Shown in pieces: positions 47,391 through 59,164 of a stretch of 64,000 nucleotides of DNA; the stretch's first letter is position 1; each line of letters starts with the position of its first letter. The stretch lies in contig BSBN01000242.1 in assembly GCA_027924645.1 (NCBI GenBank), forward strand, positions 3,720,001 to 3,784,000, in the 5' to 3' direction. This DNA is from Cunninghamia lanceolata (Eukaryota > Streptophyta > Pinopsida > Cupressales > Cupressaceae). Under the pieces are notes generated by a model. That model did not search any database. It was not told the DNA's origin and saw only the letters and a program-made list of their open reading frames with translations. Made by a program: the position numbers and the translations under genes.

Positions 47391-48559
47391 GGTTCATCAA
47401 TAGGACAAGGATGATTAAGGGTCAACTGGTTGGGAATGGGTAATCTCCCCTTGATTTCTGGCTCAACTAAGCCAAGGAGGGTGTTCCTAGAGGTATCTGT
47501 TAACAAGGATTAATAACAATGGAAGAAGTTTTCAAAGTCATATCATTGCAGCAATACCCAACTGCTATCCTAATCCCTAAATATAGTCACTAGATTAAGA
47601 CAAGATTGCTACAATAAAACCTCTATTTAAGCTGATGAAAAGCACTTCCTACAATAATGGAAGGTGCTGGTATGAATATTTAGTTTGCTAAAATTGGCAC
47701 TTTGAAGATTCACTGATAATATTTCCTAGTTTCAACACAAAACCACAACTATGCATACAGTAGTAACTATTTATCTCACACTTCATAAGTTTGTTTTAGT
47801 TTTTAAAAGAGGTGTGGGTGATCAGACATTTTAGACCGGTGCCTAGTAGGATGGGCTACAGAGTCCACAGTTCAGTAAAGGATAAGATAAAATAGAAATG
47901 AAACATGCACTTTTTGGATACCAGATGTAGAAAAAGAATAACCAATAAAGAATATACATAGTAATCTTGTATCAAAATGCAACCATAGTAGAGATCATCG
48001 CATAACATGTAATGTTTTAAGAATATGTCATATTCATTTGATCAATGGTTATAGTCATACCACAAAGTGTGGTAAGAGGAAACCCTAGCTAAAACTTAGG
48101 ATTTCCTTGAAAAATTAAATGAGAAGAAGGAGAAGTTCATACACCAATTCTTGAAATCAATACAAAACCTTTCATAACCTTTATCTGCCATGCTAGAGAA
48201 CTGAAACCTTTTGTTCTTTGAAACCCTAGAGATCTCTACACTTTTTTTCTTGAAGAAATGCCAAAAGAGAAACCCTTAGAATGAATTTTGATTTTACCTT
48301 TATAGCCTTCACAATCTAGACCTGAGGGTGAAATAAGTGGGAAAACCTCCAATAACCCCACCAACTGCAATAAAAACATCAATTTCAAATACCCATTTCG
48401 CATTAATGGTGATCCTAGAAGTTGTTGGCATGTTTTCCCACATTTTTTGGATGTTTCTGGACAACAGAAAGAGTACGGAAAGAAAGTCATGCCCCAACAA
48501 ATTGGGCTTCGAGGGTTGGGCCTCCACCATACACCATGCATTTTGAAGAGGAAGAAAAT

Positions 48560-49020
48560 AATTGACTGATCCCAAAATACTTAGAACAAACTTTGAAAAT
48601 CATCGGGGGTTGGGCCTCAAACCTTCTTCCTTCCACCTTCCGAAAGAAAGAAGAAAAGAAACTTCTTGCTCACTGCCTTCCATAACACTTAGAAGAACAC
48701 GAGCTCGCCAAACTCCAGCCATCAGGGCTTCTGCTTGCCTTCTTCCAAAAGGAAAGAGGAAGAGAAAAGCCCCTGATCGCCGAGTCCCATAATACTTAGA
48801 AACACTGGAACTTGTCGAGCTTCGGCAATCAGACCTTCTATCTACCACTTACAAATTGAAGGAGGAAAATGAACCTCTCGACCTCCAACGCCTGAAACAC
48901 TTAGACACTTTTCAAACTTTGGTGGCCTTCAGGGAACGGGCCTTCTCCCTAAACGCATGCCCTGGAGAAGATGAAAGTCTGCAAGCTTGACCTTCAATGC
49001 CTGAAATCTTAGGCAATTTT
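48560..49020. repeat. degenerate minisatellite, about 105-bp unit, five copies
   Basis: The phrase '(a/t)acttaga' recurs at about 48579, 48687, 48791 and 48897, with a weaker copy near 49008. Each is followed by 20-30 bases and a cttc-rich then gaaagaag-rich stretch, for example ccttccgaaagaaag and cttccaaaaggaaag. Units diverge strongly. ORFs here (48600-48848, 48562-48792) are artefacts of the repeat. Confidence 0.6.
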
Positions 49021-49475
49021 ACAAAGAACCAATGCAGATTTTAGAGCCAATAGAGATGGCATCATGGAAGGTAGGAACCTAAAACCCTGAAACCCTGAAA
49101 AGGTAGAAAATACAAGGAAAAGGCTTAGAATTTTTTGACTTATCCATTTTTTGGGGTTTCTTCTTGCATTAGAAAGGGAACAAGGTAGGACTCATGATGA
49201 ATTTGGAAAGATTAACATGTTTGGGAAACTTGGCAAGATTTTGTAAATACTTGGCTTGAAAACATGGGTCCCAATAGTGGCTCTAGTTGGGGATGTGTGC
49301 TAAGAAGTGGCACAATGAGAATCCAGATCTTCGAGCAGACCAAAAAACACCAAAAAAATGACACACAAGAACTGAAACAAAACACCATCACGATCAACAA
49401 TGGTCAAGACTGCTTGAGGTCAAAAATAATAGATATAACAAGACTTCATCACAAAATTTTGAAGGACCATAATAC

Positions 49476-50860
49476 TTATGAGAAGTAGAGTTTTAAATGT
49501 TGTTCATGAATGTGCAGCTCCATGAGATCTCCTTCTAGAGTCATCAAATGGTAGATGTTGAGCTTAAATTTCTTAGCCACTTCATATGGCCCAAGCCACA
49601 ATGGATCAAATTTACCATGTTTCCTTTTATCCTCAAATTTTGCATTCCAAAGGAGGACCAAGTCACCAATCTAAACATCTCTTGACATAGTATTCTTATC
49701 AAACAAATACTTCATTTACTGCTTATGATTCAATTTTTTTTATCATGTGCAGCTTTTCTTTGTTCCTCTAACTTAATTAACTGCATTATCCTCTGGGACA
49801 TTGCATCATATTGATATTCTTATGTGTCTTGTAGCAACTAATGGACTAGCAGTGCCATGCTGATGGGCATCTTCACCACTATTCCATACACTAGTTCAAA
49901 TGGGCTTCTACTTATGGATCCTTTGAAAGTTATCTTGTCAGTCCATAGAGCATATTTCAAACTACCATTCCATCTTCTCTTATTCTGATCCAATGTTCTT
50001 CTTATGATCTTCATTAGACTTCTATTGCTTGATTCAGCTTGTCCATTACTTTGGGGGTGATAGGGGGACGAATGCACAAGGATTATACCAAACTTAGAAC
50101 ACATGTTCAACATTTCTTGAGACCTGAAACACATTGCATTATCTACCAAAATCCTAGCTGGCACTCCAAACCTGGTTATTATATTGTTGATCATGAAATC
50201 AATGACCACCTTGGAAGTTGCATTGCGAGTGGGGACTGCCTCTACCCACTTGGTAAAGTAGTCAGTGGCCACAAGGATCCATTCAAACCCATTGCTAGAT
50301 TTTTCTTGTATCTCTCCAATGAAGTCAATTCCTCACTACTGGAAAGGTGCATCAACTATGAGTGGTAGAAGGGGTAGTGCTCCAGCAAACTTCAACTTAC
50401 TAGAAAAGCGTTGGCAAGCATCACACTTTCTTATCTTCTGTGCTACATCCTTGAATAAAGTTGGCCACCAATACCCAGCTCTAATGATCTTATAAGCAGT
50501 GGTCTTAGCTTTGAAATGTCCTCCACAAATGTCATGGTGACACTCATTGATTACTACTTCAGCTTGTTCTTGATCCAAACACTTGAGCAATATACCCTCG
50601 TGATTTCTCCACATGAGCTCATTTTGGAATAGTACATACCTTTGAGATCTCTGCTTGAGAGTCATTTTCTGATTCTCATCCATACATGGTGGAAAATTCA
50701 TATTTTCAAGATAGAATATGACATCCTTATACCATGCATTGTCAAACAATCTGCAATGAGAAGGAGTATCTTCTACATCCATTTCATTTACCTTTGCTGC
50801 CTTAAGATTCGAATTAGCCATCAACTTAGCCAAGCCTTGGCCTCTAACTTAAGCTGCACC
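49476..50860 (-). pseudogene. integrase fragment of a Tat/Athila-like Ty3/gypsy element
   Basis: Minus strand. The zinc domain is at about 50570-50390 (ECHHDICGGHF, then CDACQRF). The catalytic core is at 50290-49850, with ATDYFTKWVEA, ILVDNAMCF and HPQSNGQAESSN, so all three acidic residues (D, D, E) are present. A C-terminal block (GPYEVAKKF, 49661-49476) is in another frame. Between the zinc domain and the core, adjacent TAG and TGA replace the usual Gln-Trp (about 50336). RT, gag and LTRs are absent. The ATDYFTKWVEA style suggests the Tat/Athila branch rather than chromoviruses. The fragment ends near 50860, where repetitive sequence begins. Confidence 0.85.
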
Positions 50861-50879
50861 TTGCAAGTTGGTACTTGAG

Positions 50880-51840
50880 AAGGGGCACTGCCTTGAGGAG
50901 TCAAGCCCCGACTTGAACCTGTGCCAACTACAGCTCCAAAAGTTAAGTAAAAATGCCCGAGGCATTTTATTTAACTTCAGCAGTTCATCATGTTTTCTGG
51001 TATTTGAATCAAACTGTGACGCTTTTACTACTCGATCTCATACTTTTTAGACATTTATTTTTCCATTTTTAATATACAGCTTTAATGTTCAAAAAGATTC
51101 ATTCATGCTTGTATCCTAAATTGGTTAGCAGGTCTAGTCGGTTGGGCTACATCACACCCAGCAAGTTATATGTTACTTTTTAAATTTTCCCAGTTGCAAC
51201 GCTTTATCACGACTTCTCTGGCATTTTAACAAGGGTCTCTGTTATGATACCTTCAAACTAAAAACAGCTGCATCCTAAACTTGTCAGTCGTCACTGCATC
51301 CTAAACTTGGCCTTGCAGTAGGTAATTTTTTGATTTGATTATTTTCTTTTGCTTAGCAGTGTTGATATTTGGTTAAAATGGATTCATCTCAAACCATAAA
51401 GAGTCAAATCTTAAGTTTATCTTGTGGTAAGTATTTGCTAACTTTTGATTTGGTAAGTTTCCCTTACAGGGTAACATTCAATTTAGATGCCATATCTCTC
51501 TTAGGTTAAAATCATTTGGATGCATGCCACAATGTGCAAATTGGATGTGGTAGATACTTTATCCAATTTCAACATTTTATCATATCTCCTGGATTTGAAC
51601 CAGGGGCTCTATGCCAAAAGCCTTGACGCTTTTACGATTGAGCTCATCCCACTCGACAAGCTTGCAGGGATACGTCACAAAAAACTTTTGCCATGTCCAT
51701 TATTTAATAAGTGTTCATTGCAAATCATAAATAGCTGCATCAAATTTGTCTTGCAGTGAATATTTTTTTTCTGTGGAGCTCGATTCTGGAAGCTCAGATG
51801 CTTTTACCACTTGAGCTCATTCCAATGGGCAGTCTTATGG
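50880..51840 (-). repeat. tRNA-like modules at the left side of the satellite-like array
   Basis: At 51588-51604 the minus strand reads CCTGGTTCAAATCCAGG, a perfect tRNA T-arm (5-bp stem, 7-base loop). A D-arm-like GAGCTCAATCGTAAAAGC follows the right distance upstream (plus 51630-51645). Weaker copies are near 51778-51830 (TGAGCTCAAGTGGTAAAAGC on the minus strand) and 51000-51045. A further GGTTCAAGTCGGG is near 50905-50922. The anticodon arms are poor, so these are tRNA-derived SINE-type pieces rather than tRNA genes. Confidence 0.55.
50940..50977. repeat. short near-perfect hairpin
   Basis: Arms 50940-50957 and 50961-50977 pair with one mismatch and one bulge around the loop cga (stem ends aagttaa...atgcc). 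It could be a foldback relic, or a terminator-like stem by chance. Confidence 0.6.
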
Positions 51841-51969
51841 TAGTCAGTTATTTCAAATTTGAAGGTTTTTTACAGCAATTCTTGATAAGTTTGAAAATTC
51901 AGTGACACCATATTTAAAAATGAAATATCAGGCAAGCTTGATCTGTTTTAAAGATGTTCCCATCAAACT

Positions 51970-53377
51970 ATAACAACTGATGTCCTTAATTTGTCTCATG
52001 AGAAATGAAATTGCAGTATTTCAAGGTTTTTGAAGGAAATTGCAGTATTTTTTGATTACATGCAAAAATTTTGTTCTTCTCTAGTGATATTTAGAAAGGA
52101 AAAATTCAGACATGTTGACTTTTTTTTCAAATTACAAATAGTGGGATCCTGAATTTGTCTACAATAAATGATAAATTTCAAGGTCTTTTGAAGGGAATTG
52201 CACAATTTTTTGATAAGATGCAATTCTTTTTGCCTTGTTTATTGGTGTGAATTTCTTTTTTCTCAAACCATAAACACTAGGGTAATGAATTTCTGTCCAT
52301 AGTAAACGATGAATTTCAAGGTAGTATGAAGGGGATTTCAGTGAATTTTGATAAGATGCAAAAATTTTAGCCGCTTGCAAGTAATGTCTAAAAATTGAAA
52401 TTCAGACATGATTCTTAATCAACTACAAATATCAGCATCCTAAAATTGACCTGTGGTAAGTGATAATTTTTAAGACCTTTTGATGGGGAATTAAGTGATT
52501 TTTTATGCGATGGAAAACAATTACCCACCTCATTAGGTGTTTAAAGGACAAATTTGAGACATTCTTGGTTTTTTGTTTGAATGTTCATCTTATACTACAA
52601 ATACTGACTTCCTAAATATGTGTGACTTAAATGATAAATTGAAGGTTTTTTAAAGGGAAATGAAGTAATTTATTTATAAGATGGAGAAATTTCAACTATC
52701 TTATGCCATAAAGACTGTTCCTCAATCTGTGTGACCGTGAATGATAAATTGAGGTTTTTTGAAGGGAGATACAGGTAATTTTTTTGGTATTATGCAAAAA
52801 TATAAGGCATGCCCGTGGTTCTAAAATGAGAATTCAGAGATGTAACTCATTTTGTAAAATGATCATCTCGGGCTATAAACAATGGGTTTCCAGATTTCTT
52901 GCAGGTTAAAGATATATCTGAAGGTTTTTCAAGGGGATTGACTGTAAATTTTTGATAATGTGCAAAAGATTCAGCCACCTTCATGAGTTATTTACAAAAT
53001 AAAATTAGATGTTGACCTTCTATTAAAATGGTCACCTCAGACTACAAACACCAACTCTTTAAATTTGTCTCAAGATAAATAATAAATTTTGAGGGAGCTG
53101 CAATATTTCTGAAAAGATACATTTTTTTTTGCAATGGCCATTGTTAATTTAAATTTACAGAGAAAATTCAAACATGTTGGCCATTTATTAAAGTCTCATA
53201 CTTGGACTGTAAACATGGCTTTTTAGATTTATCTCATGGAAAATGACAAAATTTCGAGGTTTTCCCAAGGAGTTATGTCATTATTTAGAAAAGATTCAAA
53301 AATCTCAATGTCAAATCAGACATTGATCTTTTGTAGAGTGTTCATCTTGAACTCTAAATGCTGACCTTGTAGATTGT
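51970..53377. repeat. degenerate satellite-like array, about 165-bp unit
   Basis: Each unit contains a 'cct(a/g)aatttgtct...' phrase, then 'gataaatt(t)caaggtttttgaagg', 'gcagt.attttttgataagatgcaaaaatt' and 'ttcagacatg'. Anchors lie at about 51980, 52145, 52280, 52438, 52607, 52712, 52880, 53050, 53215 and 53355; spacing is mostly 158-170 with some short units. Divergence between units is high. The array is cut at 53377 by an LTR and resumes at 58928. No coding potential. Confidence 0.65.
53373..53377. repeat. target-site duplication ATTGT, left copy
   Basis: ATTGT at 53373-53377 is repeated at 58923-58927, marking insertion of the LTR unit 53378-58922 into the satellite-like array. Confidence 0.85.
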
Positions 53378-53544
53378 TGTCACAACTCAATAATTTGAAA
53401 TTTGAATTTTAAAGAAAACTAAATGACAGAAAAATATATTCATTTAAAAATAACAATGGAGTACAATTGATGTCCATTTTCTCCATTTGCAAGCTCATTT
53501 CCACAAGCATTGATTCATAAATTAAAAAAAAAGGGAGAAGGTAT

Positions 53545-53856
53545 TGAAAAAACAGAGTATTTGAAATGAAATAAAACAGAGTACAGAAAAATAAAAAACA
53601 CTTGAATAAATTATTGAGCAGCAACTTGCACATAGAATAGATAATTTCTTAATTAATTACAATGGCAGCCTTGCTGCTATATTTATTACATTCATGGAAA
53701 TCTCTAGAATATCTTAGAATGGCTAAGAGAAGTGTCGAAAGGGAAAAATCTAGATGTTTCTATTTGGAGGTGGAAGTTTCCATATTCTGGAACATTTTAT
53801 AATAATCATTATCTCCAACATTCTGGAACATTCCATAATAAACATTATCTCCAACA
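53545..53856 (-). repeat. 3' LTR of the 312-bp-LTR copia element
   Basis: On the minus strand it starts TGTTGGAGATAATG and ends TTTTTTCA. It contains an internal direct repeat of about 35 bases (attctggaacatt...atctccaac, twice). Confidence 0.9.
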
Positions 53857-53884
53857 CCCCCCCCATAATGTTTATTTGGAGAAG

Positions 53885-56800
53885 ATAATTACAAAAGATT
53901 ATTATATAACAACTTCCTTGAGATTTAACAAGTCTCTAAATTTGATAAATTTCACTTCAGGTAGTGCTTTTGTAAAGATGTCAGCAATTTGATTTTCTGT
54001 TCCTCAAAATATTAACTCCACCACTTGATGTTCTATCAGATCACGAACAAAATGATGATGCACTTCTATATGCTTTGATCTAGCATGATAAATTGGATTT
54101 TTTGCTAGCTTGATAGTACTTTGATTATCACAGAATATAGTAGTTGGACAAACTTGTGGATGTTGAGTTTCTTCAAGTAGTCTTCTAAGCCATAATGCTT
54201 CTTGAGATGCTTTTGATGAGCCAACATATTCAACTTTTGTAGATGATAGTGATACTGTTGCTTGTTTCTTGCTGCTCCAAGAAATTGGTCCTGACCCAAG
54301 ATGAAACATGTACCCTGAAGTTGATTTTCTATCATCAATATCACCTGCATAATCAGAATCTGTATATCCAACTAATGTTGGTTCTCCTCCATATTTGTAC
54401 TCAATTCCAAGGTGATAATTGCCTTTAATATATTTTAATATTCTCTTAGCTGCTTTCCAATGCTCAATGTGTGGATCTGACATGTACTTGGATACAATAC
54501 CAACTGCATATGCAATGTCTGGTCTAGTTATGGTGAGATACAAAAGACTCCCAACTAATTGTCTATATAATTTTCCATCCACCTTCTTTTGAGTAGAATT
54601 AGCACTCAACTTTAAGCCTACTTCACATGGTGTATTAGATGCTTTACAGTCAGTCATATTAAACTTTTTCAATACATCAAGAGCATATTTGGTTTGAGAC
54701 AACATGATTCTTCCTTCTTCTTGCCATACTTGCATACCCAAAAAATAGTGCATCAACCCTAAATCTATTATTTCAAAAGCTTGTTTGAGTTGATCCTTGA
54801 TTATTTCAATATTAGTGTGTGATCCCCTGTAATAATCAAGTCATCCACATACAATACAATAATAACAACTTTACCATCATTATGTTTTACATACACATCT
54901 GGATCAGCTTTACTTCTTTTAAATCCTGCATTTATAAAGTACTAATTTATTTTGGAGTACCATGCCCTTGGAGCTTGCTTAAGATCATATAATGATTTTT
55001 TTAATCTACACACTAGATGTTCTTCACCACTTTTAACAAATCCAGGTGGTTGTTGCATGTAAATTTCTTCTTGAAGATCACCATGTAGAAAGGCACTTTT
55101 TACATCCATTTGATAAATTTTCCAACCAAATTTTGCAGCTAGAGCAACTATTGTACGAATTGAACTCATTTTAGCAACTGGAGCAAAGGTTTTAGTATAA
55201 TCAATACCTTCTGTTTGTGAGAAGCCTTTAGCCACTAGTCTTGCTTTATATTTTTCAATAGCTCCATCTGATGTGAACTTTACTTTGTAGGTCCACTTGC
55301 AGCCAACCACACTTTTGCCTTTTGGAAGAGTTGTCAATTCCCAAGTTCCATTTTTCATCAAAAAATTGTATTCATCTTGCATTGCTTCTTCCCATTCTTC
55401 TTTCCCTTTTGCTTCCTCATATGTACTTGGACTGTCAACCTGCATCACCTTAGTCATAAGAGCATAGTTAGCAAACATATTTCTAGGGCCTTCTTGGTAT
55501 ATTTCTTGAATGCTTCTAGTCTTCTGTGTGTCTTCATCATCACTTTCACTTGATGCTTCAATTTGTGTTCTTTCTCCTCCTGCAGAAGATTGCACACCTT
55601 GATTTTGAGCATTAGTATAAGTAGACTTATCTTCTTCAATCAATATTGGAAAGTAAGATAATGTAGGAGAATGTTCACTTTCAATATCTTCATCAAACCA
55701 TACATTCCTTTTGATATAAATTTCATTTGTTTTAGGATTATATAACCTATATCCTTTTGATTCCTCACTATACCCAACCATTATGCACTTCTCACTCTTT
55801 CTTTCTAACTTGCTCCTTTTTTCATCAGGGATGTGGGCATATGCATTACATCCAAAGACTCTAAAATGAGATATTGTAGGCTTCCTACCACTCCATGCCT
55901 CTTCTGGTGTTATATTCAGAACTGCTTTAGTAGGTGTTCTATTCAAAATGTAAGCTGTAGTACAAATTGCTTCAGCCCAGAATTTAACTTCTATATTTCT
56001 AGAGTGAAGCATGCACCTAGCCATTTCTATTATAATTCTATTTTTCCTTTCTGCAACTCCATTTTGTTGGAGTGAGTAGGAGATTGTTGATTCCTTCTTT
56101 ATACCATGTTGTTTACAAAAATCTAAAAAAACTTTGTTCATATATTCCATACCTCTATCTGTTCTTATTATCTTCAGAGATCTTCCACTTTGATTTTCAA
56201 CCAATGCCTTAAACTCTTTAAACTTATCAAACACTTCATCCTTCTTTTTTAAGAAATAAACCCAAATTCTTCTAGTATAGTCATCAATAAAGGTGAGGGC
56301 ATACCTTGATCCTACAAGTGATGGTGTTCTGAAAGGACCCATTACATCACTATGAACCAAATGTAAAGGAGTCTTTGCTCTCCATGATTTACCTTGTGGG
56401 AAACTTTCCACATGTTGCTTTCCCATAGCACATCCTTCACACACCTTGTGACTTGATGAAATTTTTGGAAGCCCATGCACCATATATAGTTTCTCCATAA
56501 GCTTGAGCCTTTGATAATTGACATGTCCCATACGCTCATGCCATAACCTGCTCATATCATTATATTTGGCAATAGCACACATATTCTCATTTCCACATTT
56601 AGACGTAAATTCTTGAAACTTATATAATCCATTCTCCATTTTACCAATTGCAGTCATTTTGAAGTTATTATTCACATCCTTGATCAGACATTTGTCATTG
56701 TAGAATTCTATTTTATACCCCTGATTTGCAATTTGAGATACAGAAAGAAGGTTTGTCTTCAATTCTGGAACTAACTTCACATTTTTTAACACACCATTAT

Positions 56801-57826
56801 CAACTTGAACATTTCCAGTTCCTTTAACTTCCAAAGCACTGTTATTCCCCAAATATATTTTCTCTGAATTGTTATCATTTCTTAGTGATGCAAATTGTTC
56901 ATTATTATAACACATATGCTATGTGGCACCAGAATCAATAACCCAGTCATCTTTATAAGAATTATTTGCTTTAAGTGCAATACAAAAAGCATTACTTTTA
57001 GAATCAATTTTTTTGTAAACTTATTTGTCTTCCTTTCTATATCTTTAATCCTCTTATAGCATTCATTTGCTTTATGACCCAACTTACCACAGTAATTACA
57101 TTTCCATTTGCTTCTATTATAATCCTTAGCTAGAGTATACCTATTGTCATACTTCCAATTTTTCTCTCTTGAATGATTTTCTTGTGTACTTCTGTAATTC
57201 TGTTTCCCTCTTATTATAAAAGCTTCATCATTAAATGACTCCCTTTCTTTGATTTGACATTTTTCTTCTTGCACTAATTTAGCACATAACTCTTCATATT
57301 TTATGCTCTTTAATTTATCAGCAGTATCTAGCCCTCTTATAAATGATTGATAAGATCCTGGGAAACTTTGTAAAACTATTTGCACAAAATCTTTTTCACC
57401 TATATCCTTTCCAAGAGAAGCAAGTTCATTTCTCTTTTCCTTTAATTTGCTTAGATGAGGGACTAACTCTTGTGAATTTGATAATTTCATGTTGTATAAT
57501 TCTGCAGTGAGGGTTAGAATCCATACATCACCTGAATTTTCATATGTAGTTTTCAAAATATCCCACACTTTGACTCCACTTCTCTCATTGCGAACTTCTA
57601 GAAAAACTTCTTCTGAAAGTGTAAGCTTGATCAGTGCTGCTGCCCTCTTATCTCTTTTATCCCAATCTTCTTGATCTTTTCCACTGTTTGCTAGTCTTTT
57701 TTCACTACCATTAACAATTTCAAAGCAATTTTGAAGCGTTAGAAAAATCTCCATATGAGACACCCAATCATAATAATTTTTTCTATTTTATTTAATTGTA
57801 GGTAAAGGAATACCAATTGAATCCAT
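53885..57826 (-). pseudogene. gag-pol of the 312-bp-LTR copia element
   Basis: Start ATG at 57826; TAA after PTIK, then gag is open from 57763 with the knuckle CNYCGKLGHKANEC (about 57095). A frameshift follows. Protease WVIDSGAT is at about 56950, with TAG directly after it. The next 657 codons (56915-54942) hold the rest of protease, the integrase zinc region, its core (HSDVMGPF, IRTDRGMEY, and QNGVAERKN with the catalytic Glu), and the RT start (DVKSAFLHGDL). YVDDLII at about 54850-54830 is in a broken stretch; RT/RNase H continues 54756-54004 with ADIFTKAL beyond a TGA. All catalytic motifs survive despite at least two frame changes and several stops. Confidence 0.92.
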
Positions 57827-58026
57827 TGTATCAAATTCCCTCTTTTTAAGATGAGAATTAAAATTAGAAATCTCTCACCAATTTTTGCTGATTTGATTCT
57901 TCTCTTTGCTGCAATATTTTTGTTTCTTTGCCACAAAGCAATGGTAATCAACCTCCAATCACACAACCTGCATAATTCATAGCCAACACTACAAAACCAC
58001 AAACTACAGCCCCAAGATTTGAGAGA

Positions 58027-58038
58027 GCTCTAATACCA
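58027..58038 (-). promoter_or_regulatory. primer-binding site of the 312-bp-LTR copia element
   Basis: Minus strand TGGTATTAGAGC, one base from the standard initiator tRNA-Met site, three bases from the LTR at 58042. Confidence 0.85.
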
Positions 58039-58041
58039 TAT

Positions 58042-58353
58042 TGAAAAAATAGAGTATTTGAAATGAAATAAAATAGAGTACAAAAAAATAAAAAACACTT
58101 GAATAAATTATTGAGCAGCAACTTACACATAGAATAGATAATTTCTTAATTAATTACAATGGCAGCCTTGCTGCTATATTTATTACATTCATGGAAATCT
58201 CTAGAATATCTTAGAATGGCTAAGAGAAGTGTCGAAAGGGAAAAATCTAGATGTTTCTATTTGGAGGTGGAAGTTTCCATATTCTGGAACATTCTATAAT
58301 AATCATTATCTCCAACATTCTGGAACATTCCATAATAAACATTATCTCCAACA
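58042..58353 (-). repeat. 5' LTR of the 312-bp-LTR copia element
   Basis: Partner of 53545-53856 with five transition differences by my count. Confidence 0.9.
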
Positions 58354-58927
58354 GAGGGCAATAAATTAAGAAGACTTGACTCCAAGTCTATCAGAGTAAT
58401 TATTGGATTAGATATTGAAAAATCGATTTAAGTAATAACTCCTATATTTTGGCAATTGACCATCATGTTCCTATAAATTGAACCTTTCATTAAGTTCTTG
58501 ATACAATTGTTACATGGATGATTTATGCTAGTGATCCTTCTTTAAACTAAGGTATTTCCTTGAAATCAAGTGAACCATGTTAATAATGATTCCTATCCTC
58601 TTCAGCCCGTTACGCTGTTATGTTTATGTATTCCAGATTGGATAGAGTATTGGTCCGTTTGACCTACTAGGCCTTTTGGCCACTGTTTGTTCTACCCAAA
58701 TCAGGTAGTGATAAGGTCCGTTTGACCTGGTTCCGTATGAACCTATTTGCCCAAAGGATAGAAGAGCCCAGGTTGGCTTAAGAATGTTCCGTTTTGAACA
58801 TATGGCCTGTTTTGGCTGAAGTTTTTCCTGAGTACTCAATGGAAGTCTTGATATATCTCTAAGAACTTGTTAATATAGTAAAATTTTTGAAAATTCAAGT
58901 TTGGATCAAGCGGGTCCTTACAATTGT

Positions 58928-59160
58928 CTCATTTTAAATGAGAAAGTTTGAGGTATTTTTAAAGGCAGTTGCACTAATTATGTGACAATATATGAAAATT
59001 TCAGCCACCTTCGTTGACGTATAAAAGAGAAATTCAATTGTCTAATTTTTATTTAAATATTGATATCGGACTGTGAATACTGGCTATCTATATTTGTCTC
59101 ATGGTAGATAATAAATTTTCAATTTTTAAAAGGGACTTGCAGTAGTTTAAGATGAGCTGC
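58928..59160. repeat. satellite-like array, continuation after the LTR
   Basis: It resumes with 'ctcattttaaatgagaaagtttgaggta...ggcagttgcac', and a further unit begins near 59090 ('atttgtctcatggtagataataaatttt'). This is the same unit type as 51970-53377. Confidence 0.6.
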
Positions 59161-59164
59161 TTTG

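Larger units (their letters stand above)
53545..58353 (-). mobile_element. Ty1/copia element with 312-bp LTRs
   Basis: A 4,809-bp element on the minus strand. LTRs 53545-53856 and 58042-58353 are both 312 bp and differ at five positions, all transitions. The PBS is at 58027-58038. Gag, protease, integrase, RT and RNase H are all represented. A G8 polypurine tract (minus, 53864-53857) abuts the 3' LTR. No matching duplication is seen at its ends (GGTAT vs GAGGG). It lies inside the short-form LTR, so it is the youngest layer here. Confidence 0.93.
53378..58922 (+). mobile_element. short-form solo LTR of the chromovirus family, interrupted by a copia element
   Basis: The left part, 53378-53544, begins TGTCACAACTCAA like the 3' LTR at 22407. 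The right part, 58354-58922, ends GGGTCCTTACA like 26988, with strong similarity from about 58590 to 58922. Excluding the copia insertion it is 736 bp, against 4.58 kb for the long LTRs: the central 3.9 kb with the PPR block is missing. ATTGT duplications on both sides show it is a complete LTR unit rather than a random fragment. Confidence 0.8.

Noticed and set aside
51588..51660. A functional tRNA gene on the minus strand
   Set aside because: The T-arm is perfect, but the anticodon arm and acceptor stem do not fold convincingly, and weaker copies lie nearby, so a SINE-type relic is more likely.
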